Assembly: GCF_014596915.1 (NCBI RefSeq)
Contig: NZ_JACVWU010000030.1
Coordinates: 1-64,000, forward strand
Direction of reading: 5' to 3'
Origin: Streptomyces sp. TRM68416
Lineage (GTDB): Bacteria; Actinomycetota; Actinomycetes; Streptomycetales; Streptomycetaceae
DNA length: 64,000 bases
The notes under the pieces are model-generated. The model did no database searches, was not told the DNA's origin, and worked only from the letters and a program-made list of their open reading frames with translations. The position numbers and the translations under genes were made by a program. The number at the start of each line of letters is the position of its first letter. Positions within the stretch are counted from its first letter, which is position 1. Positions 48,799-56,987 of this stretch are shown piece by piece.

Positions 48799-50298
48799 AT
48801 GCCCGACTCTTCACGCGACACCGCCGAAGGCGCCGGCTGGGGTTCCGCAGAACCCGGTGCGTACCGGCGGCTGATGCCCACCGAGGTCCAGAAGATCTCC
48901 TGGCTCGATCCGAGAATGCTGTGGGCCGCCCGCAACGGCGTGCTGGCCTCCTGGTTCGGGGACCCCACGGGGCGGACCCGCAGCCGCTGGGTGGCCCAGC
49001 GCGCCGCCGCGGGCGCGCCGGCGGACAAGGTGATCCGGCGTGCGGAGGCCGACCGGTTCTCCTTCCTCGTCATCGGCGACACCGGCGAGGGCGACGAGCC
49101 CCAGTACGCCGTCGTACCAGGCTTGTTGAAGGCGGGTCGGGACACCAGCTTCGCGGTGCTCGCCAGCGACGTGATCTACCCGGTGGGCAGCGCCGACGAC
49201 TACGACGGCAAGTTCTTCCGCCCGTACCGGGACTACCGGGCGCCGATCTACGCGATACCCGGCAACCACGACTGGTACGAGGACCTCGGCGCGTTCATGC
49301 GCGTCTTCTGCGGCGACGCCCCGCCGCTGCCGCCCGAGGCGAAGCCGCGCCCCCTCACCCGGGCCTGGCTGCGCTCCCTGCTGTGGCACCGGCCGCGGGA
49401 CGGGGACGGCGGGCGGCTCGCCGAGGCCCGGCGGCTGCGGTCGGAACCCGCCCAGCAGGCCGTCCAGCCCGGCCCGTACTGGGCCGTCGACGCCGGGCCG
49501 GTGCGGATCGTCGCCATCGACACCGGGCTGCTGGGCACCCTCGACGCCGAGCAGGGCGCGTGGCTGCGCGAGGTCTCCCTGGATCCGCGCCCGAAGATCC
49601 TCATCACGGGTTCCCCGCTGTACGTGGACGGCGAGTACCGCCCGTGCGCCATCGAGGGCGGCGGCACGGTCGACGACCTCGTCCGCGACCCCGCCCACCG
49701 CTATGTGGCGGCGATCGGCGGCGACATCCACAACTACCAGCGCTATCCGGTGCGGGTCGAAGGCCGCACCATCCAGTACGTCGTCTGCGGCGGAGGCGGC
49801 GCCTTCATGCACGCCACGCACACCATTCCGCGGGTCGACGTGGCGGACGTCACCGAGGACGACTTCCGCTGCTACCCGCTGCGCGGCGACTCCCTGGCCT
49901 TCTACAGCAGGCTGTACGGACGCCGGCTGCGGCTGCGCCGCTTCTTCACGCTCACCGAGGACGAGGCCACCGCCGTCATCGCCGAGCGCCTCGGCATCCG
50001 GCCCGGCCGCGCCCCCGGCGCGACCCGGATCACCCGCCGCACCCGGCTGGTCGCGAGCCTGCTCGGCACCGGCCGACGGCCCGGCCGCAAGGCCCGCTTC
50101 CGGCTGCCGGTGCGCAAGATCTACACCCAGTTGTTCTCGCCGAGCTCGGCCACGTACAGCCCGCCCTTCTTCAAGTGCTTCCTGCGCGTGGACGTCTCAC
50201 CGGAGGCGGTCCGGCTGCGCTGCTACGCGGCCACCGGCAACCGCGCCCAGGAGGTCGACCCGCCCGTCGAGGACGAGGTCACCATTCCCCTGGTATGA
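48799..50298 (+). CDS. Calcineurin-like metallophosphoesterase
   Basis: A 499-residue protein. A metallophosphoesterase core starts at about residue 90: FLVIGDTGEGDE (GDxG), VLASDVIYPVGSADDY (GDxVY-like), IYAIPGNHDWYEDLG (GNHD/E), ILITGSPLYVDGEY and AIGGDIHNYQRY (GDxHNY, replacing GHxH). Two metal ions in such sites hydrolyse phosphomonoesters or diesters. The protein has about 150 extra C-terminal residues of unknown role (basic, LRLRRFFTLTEDEATAVIAE). There is no signal peptide. The ATG at 48799 has GTGCAGCG upstream, a weak ribosome site. Confidence 0.9.
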   Translation: MPDSSRDTAEGAGWGSAEPGAYRRLMPTEVQKISWLDPRMLWAARNGVLASWFGDPTGRTRSRWVAQRAAAGAPADKVIRRAEADRFSFLVIGDTGEGDEPQYAVVPGLLKAGRDTSFAVLASDVIYPVGSADDYDGKFFRPYRDYRAPIYAIPGNHDWYEDLGAFMRVFCGDAPPLPPEAKPRPLTRAWLRSLLWHRPRDGDGGRLAEARRLRSEPAQQAVQPGPYWAVDAGPVRIVAIDTGLLGTLDAEQGAWLREVSLDPRPKILITGSPLYVDGEYRPCAIEGGGTVDDLVRDPAHRYVAAIGGDIHNYQRYPVRVEGRTIQYVVCGGGGAFMHATHTIPRVDVADVTEDDFRCYPLRGDSLAFYSRLYGRRLRLRRFFTLTEDEATAVIAERLGIRPGRAPGATRITRRTRLVASLLGTGRRPGRKARFRLPVRKIYTQLFSPSSATYSPPFFKCFLRVDVSPEAVRLRCYAATGNRAQEVDPPVEDEVTIPLV

Positions 50299-50346
50299 CG
50301 GAACCGCACCGGCCGGGACGTGGTCGCCACCGGTGTTGCCCCCTGA

Positions 50347-51030
50347 ACGTTGGAGGCGGCGTGTCGGCGACTCCGCGACCCCGCTCGGCCGGGAGAACCC
50401 GCTGCGGCTGGCCGAGGACCTGGCGACCGTCGGCATCCTGTCCGGCGGCCGGCTCAACCCGGGGGTGAGCGCCGGACCACCGAGGCACTTCGACCGGGTC
50501 AAGGACGCCCTCTATCCGGACACCGCGGACGCCGAGGACTTCGGCTACGAGCGGGTGCGGCGGCTGCTGGACCTGGTACGGGGCGAGCCCGCCACGGACG
50601 TCAGCGGCGCGGACGGCTTCGAGGCCGCGCGGCGGCAGCCGCACATCGAGTACAGCTCGGACCGCGTCCAGTCGCACTCCCCCGGCCTGGGCCGCCGCCT
50701 GTGGTACGGCGGCACCGGTCTCAACTCCGCGCGGTGGTCCGGTGAGCACGGCATGAACTTCCTGACCAGCAGCGTCGTCAAGGCGGAGGGCGCCGAGGGG
50801 CGTTACGGCTTCGCGGAGATCCAGCTGTCCCCTCTCCGAGGAGATCGCCGAACGGTTGCACGCGCACGCCGCGTTCCGCGAGGTGGGACGAGGTGGCGTT
50901 CGCGCTGCCGTTCACCTTCGCGCACGAGGACTACGTGCAGATCCTCACCGACATGGCGACGGTGCTCGGCCCGGCGCTGGGCCGGCGGCCGGGGCGGGGG
51001 CAGAGGCGGAGGCGGGGACGGAGGCCTGTT
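50347..51030 (+). pseudogene. LLM class flavin-dependent oxidoreductase remnant
   Basis: One plus frame reads ENPLRLAEDLATVGILSGGRLNPGVSAGPP, RRLLDLVRGEPATDVSG, HSPGLGRRLWYGG and SGEHGMNFLTSSVVKAE, all characteristic of luciferase-like monooxygenases. The N-terminal part is missing. After FAEIQLS a large internal piece is deleted. EEIAERLHAHAAFREV follows, and one extra G in the string GAGGTGGGACGAGG then shifts the end (VAFALPFTFAHEDYVQIL) into another frame. At least one deletion and one frameshift make this a dead gene. Confidence 0.88.
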
Positions 51031-51034
51031 GAGG

Positions 51035-52000
51035 TCACCAGCGGCCGGGCTGTGTGCCGACGATCGGCTCCGACGGCCTGCCGTCCGGTCCGACCGGTAC
51101 GTCGCCGGTGAGCATCACGCGGTGCATGGTGCGCGGGAAGTCGAGGTGGGCGGTGTCGCCGGGGGCCAGGTGGATGGTGGCGCGGTTGTCCCAGAAGGCG
51201 ACGCTGCCGGGCTCCCAGCGGAAGCGGACGGTGTACTCGGGCCGTACGGCCTGCTCCAGCAGCATGTCGAGCAGGGCCTGGCTCTCGGCGCGGGAGACGT
51301 CGGCGATCTGCTCGACGTAGTAGCCGTTGACGTAGAGGATCCGCTCGCCCGTCTCGGGGTGGACCCGGACCAGGGGATGCAGGGTGGCGACCTGGTGGTC
51401 GAGGAGGTGGCGGACGTAGGCGTCGTCGCCGGGGCGTGACTGGTAGCCGACGCCGAGGCGGTGTTCGGCCCTGAGACCGTCCACGAACTGCCGTACGGGT
51501 GCGGAGAGTCCGGCGTAGGCGGCGGCGAGGTTGGACCAGGTGGTGTCGCCGCCGTAGGGCGGGACGGTCTCGGCGCGCAGGATCGTCGCGGCGGGCGGGT
51601 CGACGCGGGCACCGTGGTCGCAGTGCCAGCCGCGCAGCAGGGTGTGGCGGCGGCGTTGCAGCCACTCGTCGTGGCCCATGCCGAACCGGCCGCCCAGTTC
51701 CAGGCGGTCCGCGGTCGTCTCCACCTCCGGGAAGTCCGGCGGCGACGCCTTCCCGCGGCGGGGCAGGACGACCGGCTCACCGAACCGGCGCGCGAACGCC
51801 ACGTGCCCGGCGTGGTCCAGCCGTTGCCCGCGGAAGAACACCACCTTCCAGCGCAGCACCGCCGCCCTGATGGCCGCGATCACCGAGTCGTCGAGGTCGC
51901 CCGCCAGATCCACGCCGCCGATCTCGGCCCCGATGTGACCGGCGACCGGCCGCACCTCGATCCCCGTGCGCTCCTCCACCGTGCCCCTGTCCGTCGTCAT
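51035..52000 (-). CDS. TauD/TfdA family Fe(II)/2-oxoglutarate dioxygenase
   Basis: A 321-residue dioxygenase: IEVRPVAGHIGAEIGGVDLAG at the N-terminus, VVFFRGQRLDHAGHVAFARRFGE, the metal motif GWHCDHGAR (HxD), distal His in FPRTMHRVML, and RATIHLAPGD. It would hydroxylate a sulfonate, carboxylate or similar substrate with O2 and 2-oxoglutarate. The ATG at 52000 has GGAGCACGC upstream. A 57-bp in-frame extension exists but lacks family similarity. Confidence 0.92.
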   Translation of the reverse strand: MTTDRGTVEERTGIEVRPVAGHIGAEIGGVDLAGDLDDSVIAAIRAAVLRWKVVFFRGQRLDHAGHVAFARRFGEPVVLPRRGKASPPDFPEVETTADRLELGGRFGMGHDEWLQRRRHTLLRGWHCDHGARVDPPAATILRAETVPPYGGDTTWSNLAAAYAGLSAPVRQFVDGLRAEHRLGVGYQSRPGDDAYVRHLLDHQVATLHPLVRVHPETGERILYVNGYYVEQIADVSRAESQALLDMLLEQAVRPEYTVRFRWEPGSVAFWDNRATIHLAPGDTAHLDFPRTMHRVMLTGDVPVGPDGRPSEPIVGTQPGRW

Positions 52001-52165
52001 GCGTGCTCCGTGGGTCGTCCGTCCGGTTCCCCGAGATCGTGACAGCCGTCGGCGCCGGTGGCGACCGGGCCGTGCCGTAAACCCCTTGGGCGTGGCTCGG
52101 TTGGAGGGGTAGCCCACCAGCGCATATCTGGCCGACGGCGGGAACGCATCGGAGGCGGTGGCCGC

Positions 52166-52384
52166 TCAGTGGGTGAGCAGCCGGCCGATCCTGTCGTAGG
52201 CGAGGACCTGGTAGCCGACCATGATCACAAGGAGCCAGCGGGCCGCGCGGCACAGGTCGGCGAGGTAGAACGCAGCCACCGCGCCGAAGAAGACAGCGAG
52301 TTCGAGGAGCGGGCGCAATGGTCCGGGGGTGCGGACATCGCTCTCGCCCTTGGACGGTCGTCCGGCGCGGTGAAGGAACCCCAC
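52166..52384 (-). CDS. Small membrane protein, possibly truncated
   Basis: A 72-residue protein with two hydrophobic segments (LRPLLELAVFFGAVAAFYLAD and ARWLLVIMVGYQVLAYDRIGRLL). The ending resembles C-termini of small actinobacterial membrane proteins with a YDRxxxLL motif. The GTG at 52384 is one of several possible starts and has no clear ribosome site. No function assigned. Confidence 0.45.
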   Translation of the reverse strand: MGFLHRAGRPSKGESDVRTPGPLRPLLELAVFFGAVAAFYLADLCRAARWLLVIMVGYQVLAYDRIGRLLTH

Positions 52385-52667
52385 ACGCAGCCCACGGCAA
52401 CGGGGTAGTGCCACGACCATCAGCCAGTGCCACGGAGGGGTACTTTGCGCCGGCTCCAGACGGCGAGGCATCGTTCCCCATCCGGGAACCCTCCACAAGG
52501 GCCGAGGACCTGAACCCGGGTGGTCTGACGGTCGGTCACTTGCCGGTCGTATCCGGAGCATCCGCGGCCTCAACCGGAGAGGACAGCCGGGCCCGACCGC
52601 AGGTCGCCGTTGGGGGGGGGGACATGAAGGCGGCCGCGAGCACTGCGGCCACCTTCATCTCCCCTGT
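52385..52667. other. Gene-free interval with a run of ten G
   Basis: No gene is seen. An uninterrupted run of ten G lies at 52612-52621, the longest homopolymer noted in the window, two bases before an ATG that opens only an antisense frame of the lectin domain. It may be a slippage-prone tract or assembly noise. Confidence 0.4.
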
Positions 52668-53987
52668 TTACGCCCGGGCCCAGCGTTGGTTGGCACCGGT
52701 GTGGCAGCTCCACACGATCACCTCAGTGCCGTTGGCGGTGCTGCCGCCGTTGACGTCCAGGCAGAGGCCGGTCTGGACGTGGCTGACGGTTCCGTCGGTG
52801 TTCACATTCCATTGCTGGTTCGCGCCGCCGGTGCAGTCCCAGATCCGTGCTCGGGTACCGGAGGCGGCGTTGCTCGGCACCTCCAGGCATCTGCCCATCA
52901 CCCGCAGGGTCTGTCCGGTCCGGGTGAACTGCTGGTTGGCGCCGGTGTGGCAGTCCCAGATGATCATCTGGGCGCCGTTGGACGAGTTGGCGCCGCTGAC
53001 GTCCAGGCATCGGTCGGCGGACTGGCTCCGCAGCCGGAATGCGGTCGGGTTCGGGGGGGTCGGGTTCGGGCCGGTACCCGTGAAGAAGCTCCAGACCTCT
53101 TCCTTGACCCAGCTCCTGGCGCCGCTCTCGCAGCCCGCGCACCCGTCCACGGGGCCTTGCTGGTGGCCTCCGTCGAACGCGGCCCAGACGACCGGATACC
53201 CCTCGCGGCAGCCCGAGTAGGCGGTGGTGATGTGGGTGCGGCTGCCCGGCGCGGGCTCCGGCGGGTTCTGCGGAGTGCAGCCGTTGTTCCTGACGAACCT
53301 GTCCCGCATCCCTCGACCGGCGCCGATGTTGTCGTTGATGCCGTGGATTCCCATGTACGCGAAGGGCTGGGTGCCCCCGCTGCACCCGCTGATCCCCCCG
53401 GGCGCGGCTATCGCGGCGACCGCACGGAAGACGTCCGGCCTGGCACACGCCAGTGCGTAGCTCATGGCTCCGCCGTAGCTGAACCCGAGGGCGAAGCGCT
53501 GCGTGGTGTCGACGCAGAGATCGTTGTCGATACGCCTGATCATGTCGTCGACGAAGGTCACGTCCTCGCCGCCGGAGTTGCCCCAGCCGTTGTTGAGGCC
53601 CTGCGGCGCCACGAAGATCGCGCTGTTGTTCGCCAGTCGCCGGAGTCCGTAGTGGGCATAGACCTCGCCATCGCTTCCGCCGCCGGCGACCTGCCCGGCG
53701 GTGCCGCCCAGCCAGTGGAATCCGAAGACCAGTCGGTGCTGGCGGGTGTTGTCGTAGTTCTCCGGGATGCTCAGGATGAAGGAACGGCTCTTGCCGCCGC
53801 TTTGAATCGTGTGCGTACCGTTCGTCAGTGTGGGGGCACGTCCGCATCCGGCGGTCCCCGCAAGTGTGCCCTCGGCGGTGGGCGGCGGGCCGGCGGCAAC
53901 GCTCACTCCTGCCACGCCGACCATGGCCAGAACGAGCAGTACCACGAACACTGCTCGCCCGGACAACCGTCTGCGGATCGACATCAT
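52668..53987 (-). CDS. Secreted CE1-type esterase with ricin-type lectin domain
   Basis: A 439-residue exported protein; signal SGRAVFVVLLVLAMVGVAGVSVAA. The catalytic domain (residues about 45-300) is of the CE1/PHB-depolymerase-like class (GGKSRSFILSIPENYDNTRQH, FALGFSYGGAMSYALAC with the nucleophile Ser, GIHGINDNIGAG, FDGGHQQGPVDGC). A Pro/Thr linker leads to a ricin B lectin/CBM13 domain with QxW repeats (GANQQF, GANQQW, GANQRW). It probably removes feruloyl or acetyl groups from plant polysaccharide. The double ATG at 53984-53987 overlaps the GH95 stop. Confidence 0.92.
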   Translation of the reverse strand: MMSIRRRLSGRAVFVVLLVLAMVGVAGVSVAAGPPPTAEGTLAGTAGCGRAPTLTNGTHTIQSGGKSRSFILSIPENYDNTRQHRLVFGFHWLGGTAGQVAGGGSDGEVYAHYGLRRLANNSAIFVAPQGLNNGWGNSGGEDVTFVDDMIRRIDNDLCVDTTQRFALGFSYGGAMSYALACARPDVFRAVAAIAAPGGISGCSGGTQPFAYMGIHGINDNIGAGRGMRDRFVRNNGCTPQNPPEPAPGSRTHITTAYSGCREGYPVVWAAFDGGHQQGPVDGCAGCESGARSWVKEEVWSFFTGTGPNPTPPNPTAFRLRSQSADRCLDVSGANSSNGAQMIIWDCHTGANQQFTRTGQTLRVMGRCLEVPSNAASGTRARIWDCTGGANQQWNVNTDGTVSHVQTGLCLDVNGGSTANGTEVIVWSCHTGANQRWARA

Positions 53988-56908
53988 GCGACTCCCTCGT
54001 CGCTCGGTGACATGGCTCTGGCTGGTCGGTCGGGCCGCAGTTCGCCCTGGGGCTGGATGCGGTCGAGTTGGAATCGCTGGTTGGTGCTGCCGGTGGCTGC
54101 CCACTGGGAGATGCGGGCTCCGTCGGCGGTGGAGGCCTCCCACACGTCCAGGGCGAGGCCGCTCTGCCGGTTGACCAGACTGATCACGCCACCGCCGTGG
54201 TCGACCGTCCGCCACTGCTGGGCGGCGACGTCGCTGTCCGGCTGCTGGGTGACGTCGGCGCCGCTGCTGCTACCGGCGACGTGCAGGAACAGGCCGCTGT
54301 GCCCAACCCGGATCTTGTAGTGCCCGCCGTCGGAGGGCAGGAACTCGAAGTGCTGGTTGAGGCCGGCGGTGATCTGCCACTGGATCAGCCGGGCACCGGC
54401 GGCCGTGGACGCGCCGTTGATGTCGGCGGCCTTGCCACTGTGCCGGGCCACCAGCCGATAGGCCACGCCGGCCTCCACCGGCGACCCCGACCTGAGTGCG
54501 GACGCGCGGTAGGTGCGGCCGGCCTGGCCGGCGAACTCGACGAGATCGGCCTCCAGCCGCCTCGACTGGACGGGCTCGCCGCTCGCGTCGTCCTTCAGCG
54601 TGAAGTCGCCGGCGAAGATCCGGCTGCGCACCCGGACGGCACCGGTCCGGTCGGGGGTGACGACGCACTCGGTCCGGCCGCTGCTCCATTCGGCGCCGAC
54701 GGTGTATCCGCCGCGGCCGCGCAGTCCGCTCACGCGCCCGGTGGGCCAGGCGGCCGGCAGCGCCGGCAGCACGTGCAGTTCGCCGTTGTGGCTCTGCACC
54801 AGCATCTCCGCGATACCCGAGGTGGCGCCGAAGTTGCCGTCGATCTGGAAGGGCGGGTGCAGGTCGAACATGTTGGGCGCGAGCCGGTCCGTCCGCACCA
54901 GGTCCCGGATCAGCTTGTGGGCCCGGGCGCCGTCCTCCATCCGCGCCCAGAAGTTGATCTTCCAGGCGAGTGACCATCCCGTCCCGTCGTCGCCGCGCAG
55001 CTCCAGCGTCCGCCGCGCGGCCTCGTGCAACTGGGGTGTCCCGCGCTTGGTGATCTGGTTGCTCGGATGCAGACCGTACAGGTGGGAGACGTGCCGGTGG
55101 TTCCGCTCGGTCTCCACCCAGTCGGCCAGCCACTCCTGGATGTTGCCCCGGGAGCCGACCCGCATCGGCGCCAGCCGGTCCCGGGCCGCCAGTGCCTGAG
55201 CGCGGAAGCCGGCGTCCACGCCGAGGACTTCGCCGGCGCGGGCGACGCCGTTGAAGAGGTCGCGCAGGATCTGGTTGTCCATGGTGGGGCCCGCGCAGAC
55301 GGTGACGTTCGCGTGGTGAGGGAGCTCCGGAGAGTTCGACGGGTTGGTGACCAGGTGCCCGAGCGTCGGATGGACGACCAGGGTGTCGAGGAAGAACTGG
55401 GCGGCGCCCTTCATGGCCGGATAGCGGGAGCGGAGGAAGTCGATGTCCCCGGTGAACAGGTAGTGGTCCCAGATCAGGGTGGCCAGCCACGCGCCACCGG
55501 TCTGCCACATCCCCCACTGCGCTCCGTCGACGACCGAGGCGCCCCGCCACGCGTCGGTGTTGTGGTGCGTCACCCAGCCGCCGGCGCCGTACTGCGCCTG
55601 GGCCACCCGGGCGCCGGTCACGGCCAGGTCGTTGATCATGTCGAAGACCGGGCGGAAGCACTCGCAGAGGTTCGTCGTGTCGGCGGGCCAGTAGTTCATC
55701 GGCAGGTTGGCGTTGATGGTGTACTTCGAGTCCCAGGCCGGAGCCATCTGGTCGTTCCAGATGCCCTGCAGGTTCGCCGGCTGGGTGCCCGGCCGCGAGG
55801 ACGAGATGAGCAGATACCGGCCGAACTGGAACAACAGGGCGGAGAACTGCGGGTCGTTCACCTGCGCGTGCTGTGCGATCCGTACGTCGGTCGGCTGGTC
55901 GGCCGCCGCCGTACGTCCCAGATCGACCGACACCCGGTTGAACAGGGCCTGGTAGTCGGCGAGATGCCGGCTGCGCAGTCCGTCGATGCCGACGTTGCGG
56001 GCGGCGTTGAGACGGCTGCGCGCGATCCCCTGGTAGTCGCCGTCGACGTTGCGGAAGTTGACGTAGCTGGAGCCGATCGACACCAGCAACGTCACGCCGG
56101 TGGCGCCGGAGACCCGCAGCGTGCCGCCCGAGCTGCTGACCGTGCCGCCCGTCACGGCGGCGTGGGCCAGGGCGAGGAACCGGACCCGTCCGGTGATGCC
56201 CTCCATGGTGCCGGAGATGCCGTCGAGGGCGATCGTGGCCCCGTCCGGGCTGGACACCGTGGTCCGTTGTGGACTGTCGAATGCTGCGGTGAAGGTGAGG
56301 GAGTTGGCCCGGTCGGCCGTCAGCCGGACCGCGATCACCTGGTCGGGTGCGCTGGCGAACACCTCACGCTGGTACCGCACGCCGTTCAGCACGTAGGTCG
56401 TGGTGGCCGTGGCGGTGGTCAGGTCGAGCGTCCGGTTGTACTGCGACGCACCGGTGGCGCTGCCGAAGGAGAGCCGGAGGTTTCCGACCGGCTGGTAGGC
56501 CAGCTGTCCGGCGGGGTTGCCCAGCATCGTCTGGTTGATCAGGTCCTGCGCCGGCCCCCACTGATCCGCGAAGACCCGCCGCCGGATCTCCGCGATGTTG
56601 GCCGCGCCGCGGGGGTTGGCGGAGTCGTACGGACCGCCGGCCCAGACGGTGTCCTCGTTGAGCTGCAGCCGTTCGGTGTCGACGTTGCCGAACACCATCG
56701 CGCCGAGGCGTCCGTTGCCGATCGGCAGTGCCCGCAGCCAGTCCGCGCCGGCCGGCTTGTCGTACCACAGGGCGAGGTCGTCGGCGGCCAGGACCTCCGG
56801 CGGCGCGGCCGAGTCGGCCCTGGCCACGGCCGTCCACCCACCCGACACGATCCCTGCCCCGGCAGCCGCCCCGGCGGCGAGGAACCGTCTGCGTGTCACC
56901 TCGGACAT
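53984..56908 (-). CDS. Secreted GH95 glycosidase with ricin-type domain
   Basis: A 974-residue exported enzyme with a Tat-like signal (TRRRFLAAGAAAGAGIVSGG). The GH95 domain (residues about 40-800) shows WLRALPIGNGRLGAMVFG, LNEDTVWAGGPYDS, YTINANLPMNYWPA, GGWVTHHNTDAWRG (catalytic Asn/Asp region), SPEL and PPFQIDGNFGATSGIAEML. GH95 enzymes are 1,2-alpha-L-fucosidases or alpha-L-galactosidases, acting for example on xyloglucan side chains. Residues about 825-960 form a ricin-like lectin domain (GLNQHFEF, QQWRTVD, TNQRFQLD). It is translationally coupled to the CE1 esterase. Confidence 0.94.
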   Translation of the reverse strand: MSEVTRRRFLAAGAAAGAGIVSGGWTAVARADSAAPPEVLAADDLALWYDKPAGADWLRALPIGNGRLGAMVFGNVDTERLQLNEDTVWAGGPYDSANPRGAANIAEIRRRVFADQWGPAQDLINQTMLGNPAGQLAYQPVGNLRLSFGSATGASQYNRTLDLTTATATTTYVLNGVRYQREVFASAPDQVIAVRLTADRANSLTFTAAFDSPQRTTVSSPDGATIALDGISGTMEGITGRVRFLALAHAAVTGGTVSSSGGTLRVSGATGVTLLVSIGSSYVNFRNVDGDYQGIARSRLNAARNVGIDGLRSRHLADYQALFNRVSVDLGRTAAADQPTDVRIAQHAQVNDPQFSALLFQFGRYLLISSSRPGTQPANLQGIWNDQMAPAWDSKYTINANLPMNYWPADTTNLCECFRPVFDMINDLAVTGARVAQAQYGAGGWVTHHNTDAWRGASVVDGAQWGMWQTGGAWLATLIWDHYLFTGDIDFLRSRYPAMKGAAQFFLDTLVVHPTLGHLVTNPSNSPELPHHANVTVCAGPTMDNQILRDLFNGVARAGEVLGVDAGFRAQALAARDRLAPMRVGSRGNIQEWLADWVETERNHRHVSHLYGLHPSNQITKRGTPQLHEAARRTLELRGDDGTGWSLAWKINFWARMEDGARAHKLIRDLVRTDRLAPNMFDLHPPFQIDGNFGATSGIAEMLVQSHNGELHVLPALPAAWPTGRVSGLRGRGGYTVGAEWSSGRTECVVTPDRTGAVRVRSRIFAGDFTLKDDASGEPVQSRRLEADLVEFAGQAGRTYRASALRSGSPVEAGVAYRLVARHSGKAADINGASTAAGARLIQWQITAGLNQHFEFLPSDGGHYKIRVGHSGLFLHVAGSSSGADVTQQPDSDVAAQQWRTVDHGGGVISLVNRQSGLALDVWEASTADGARISQWAATGSTNQRFQLDRIQPQGELRPDRPARAMSPSDEGVA

Positions 56909-56987
56909 GTCGTACTCCCTTCACGGACTGGAGCGGGTCACTGACGGGGGTCCACCGTGTCCGCCGAGCCGGGCGTCGCGTCACGCG

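Noticed and set aside
55025..56944. A 639-residue plus-strand frame opposite GH95
   Set aside because: Antisense to a secreted GH95 with signal, catalytic and lectin motifs; no motif of its own.
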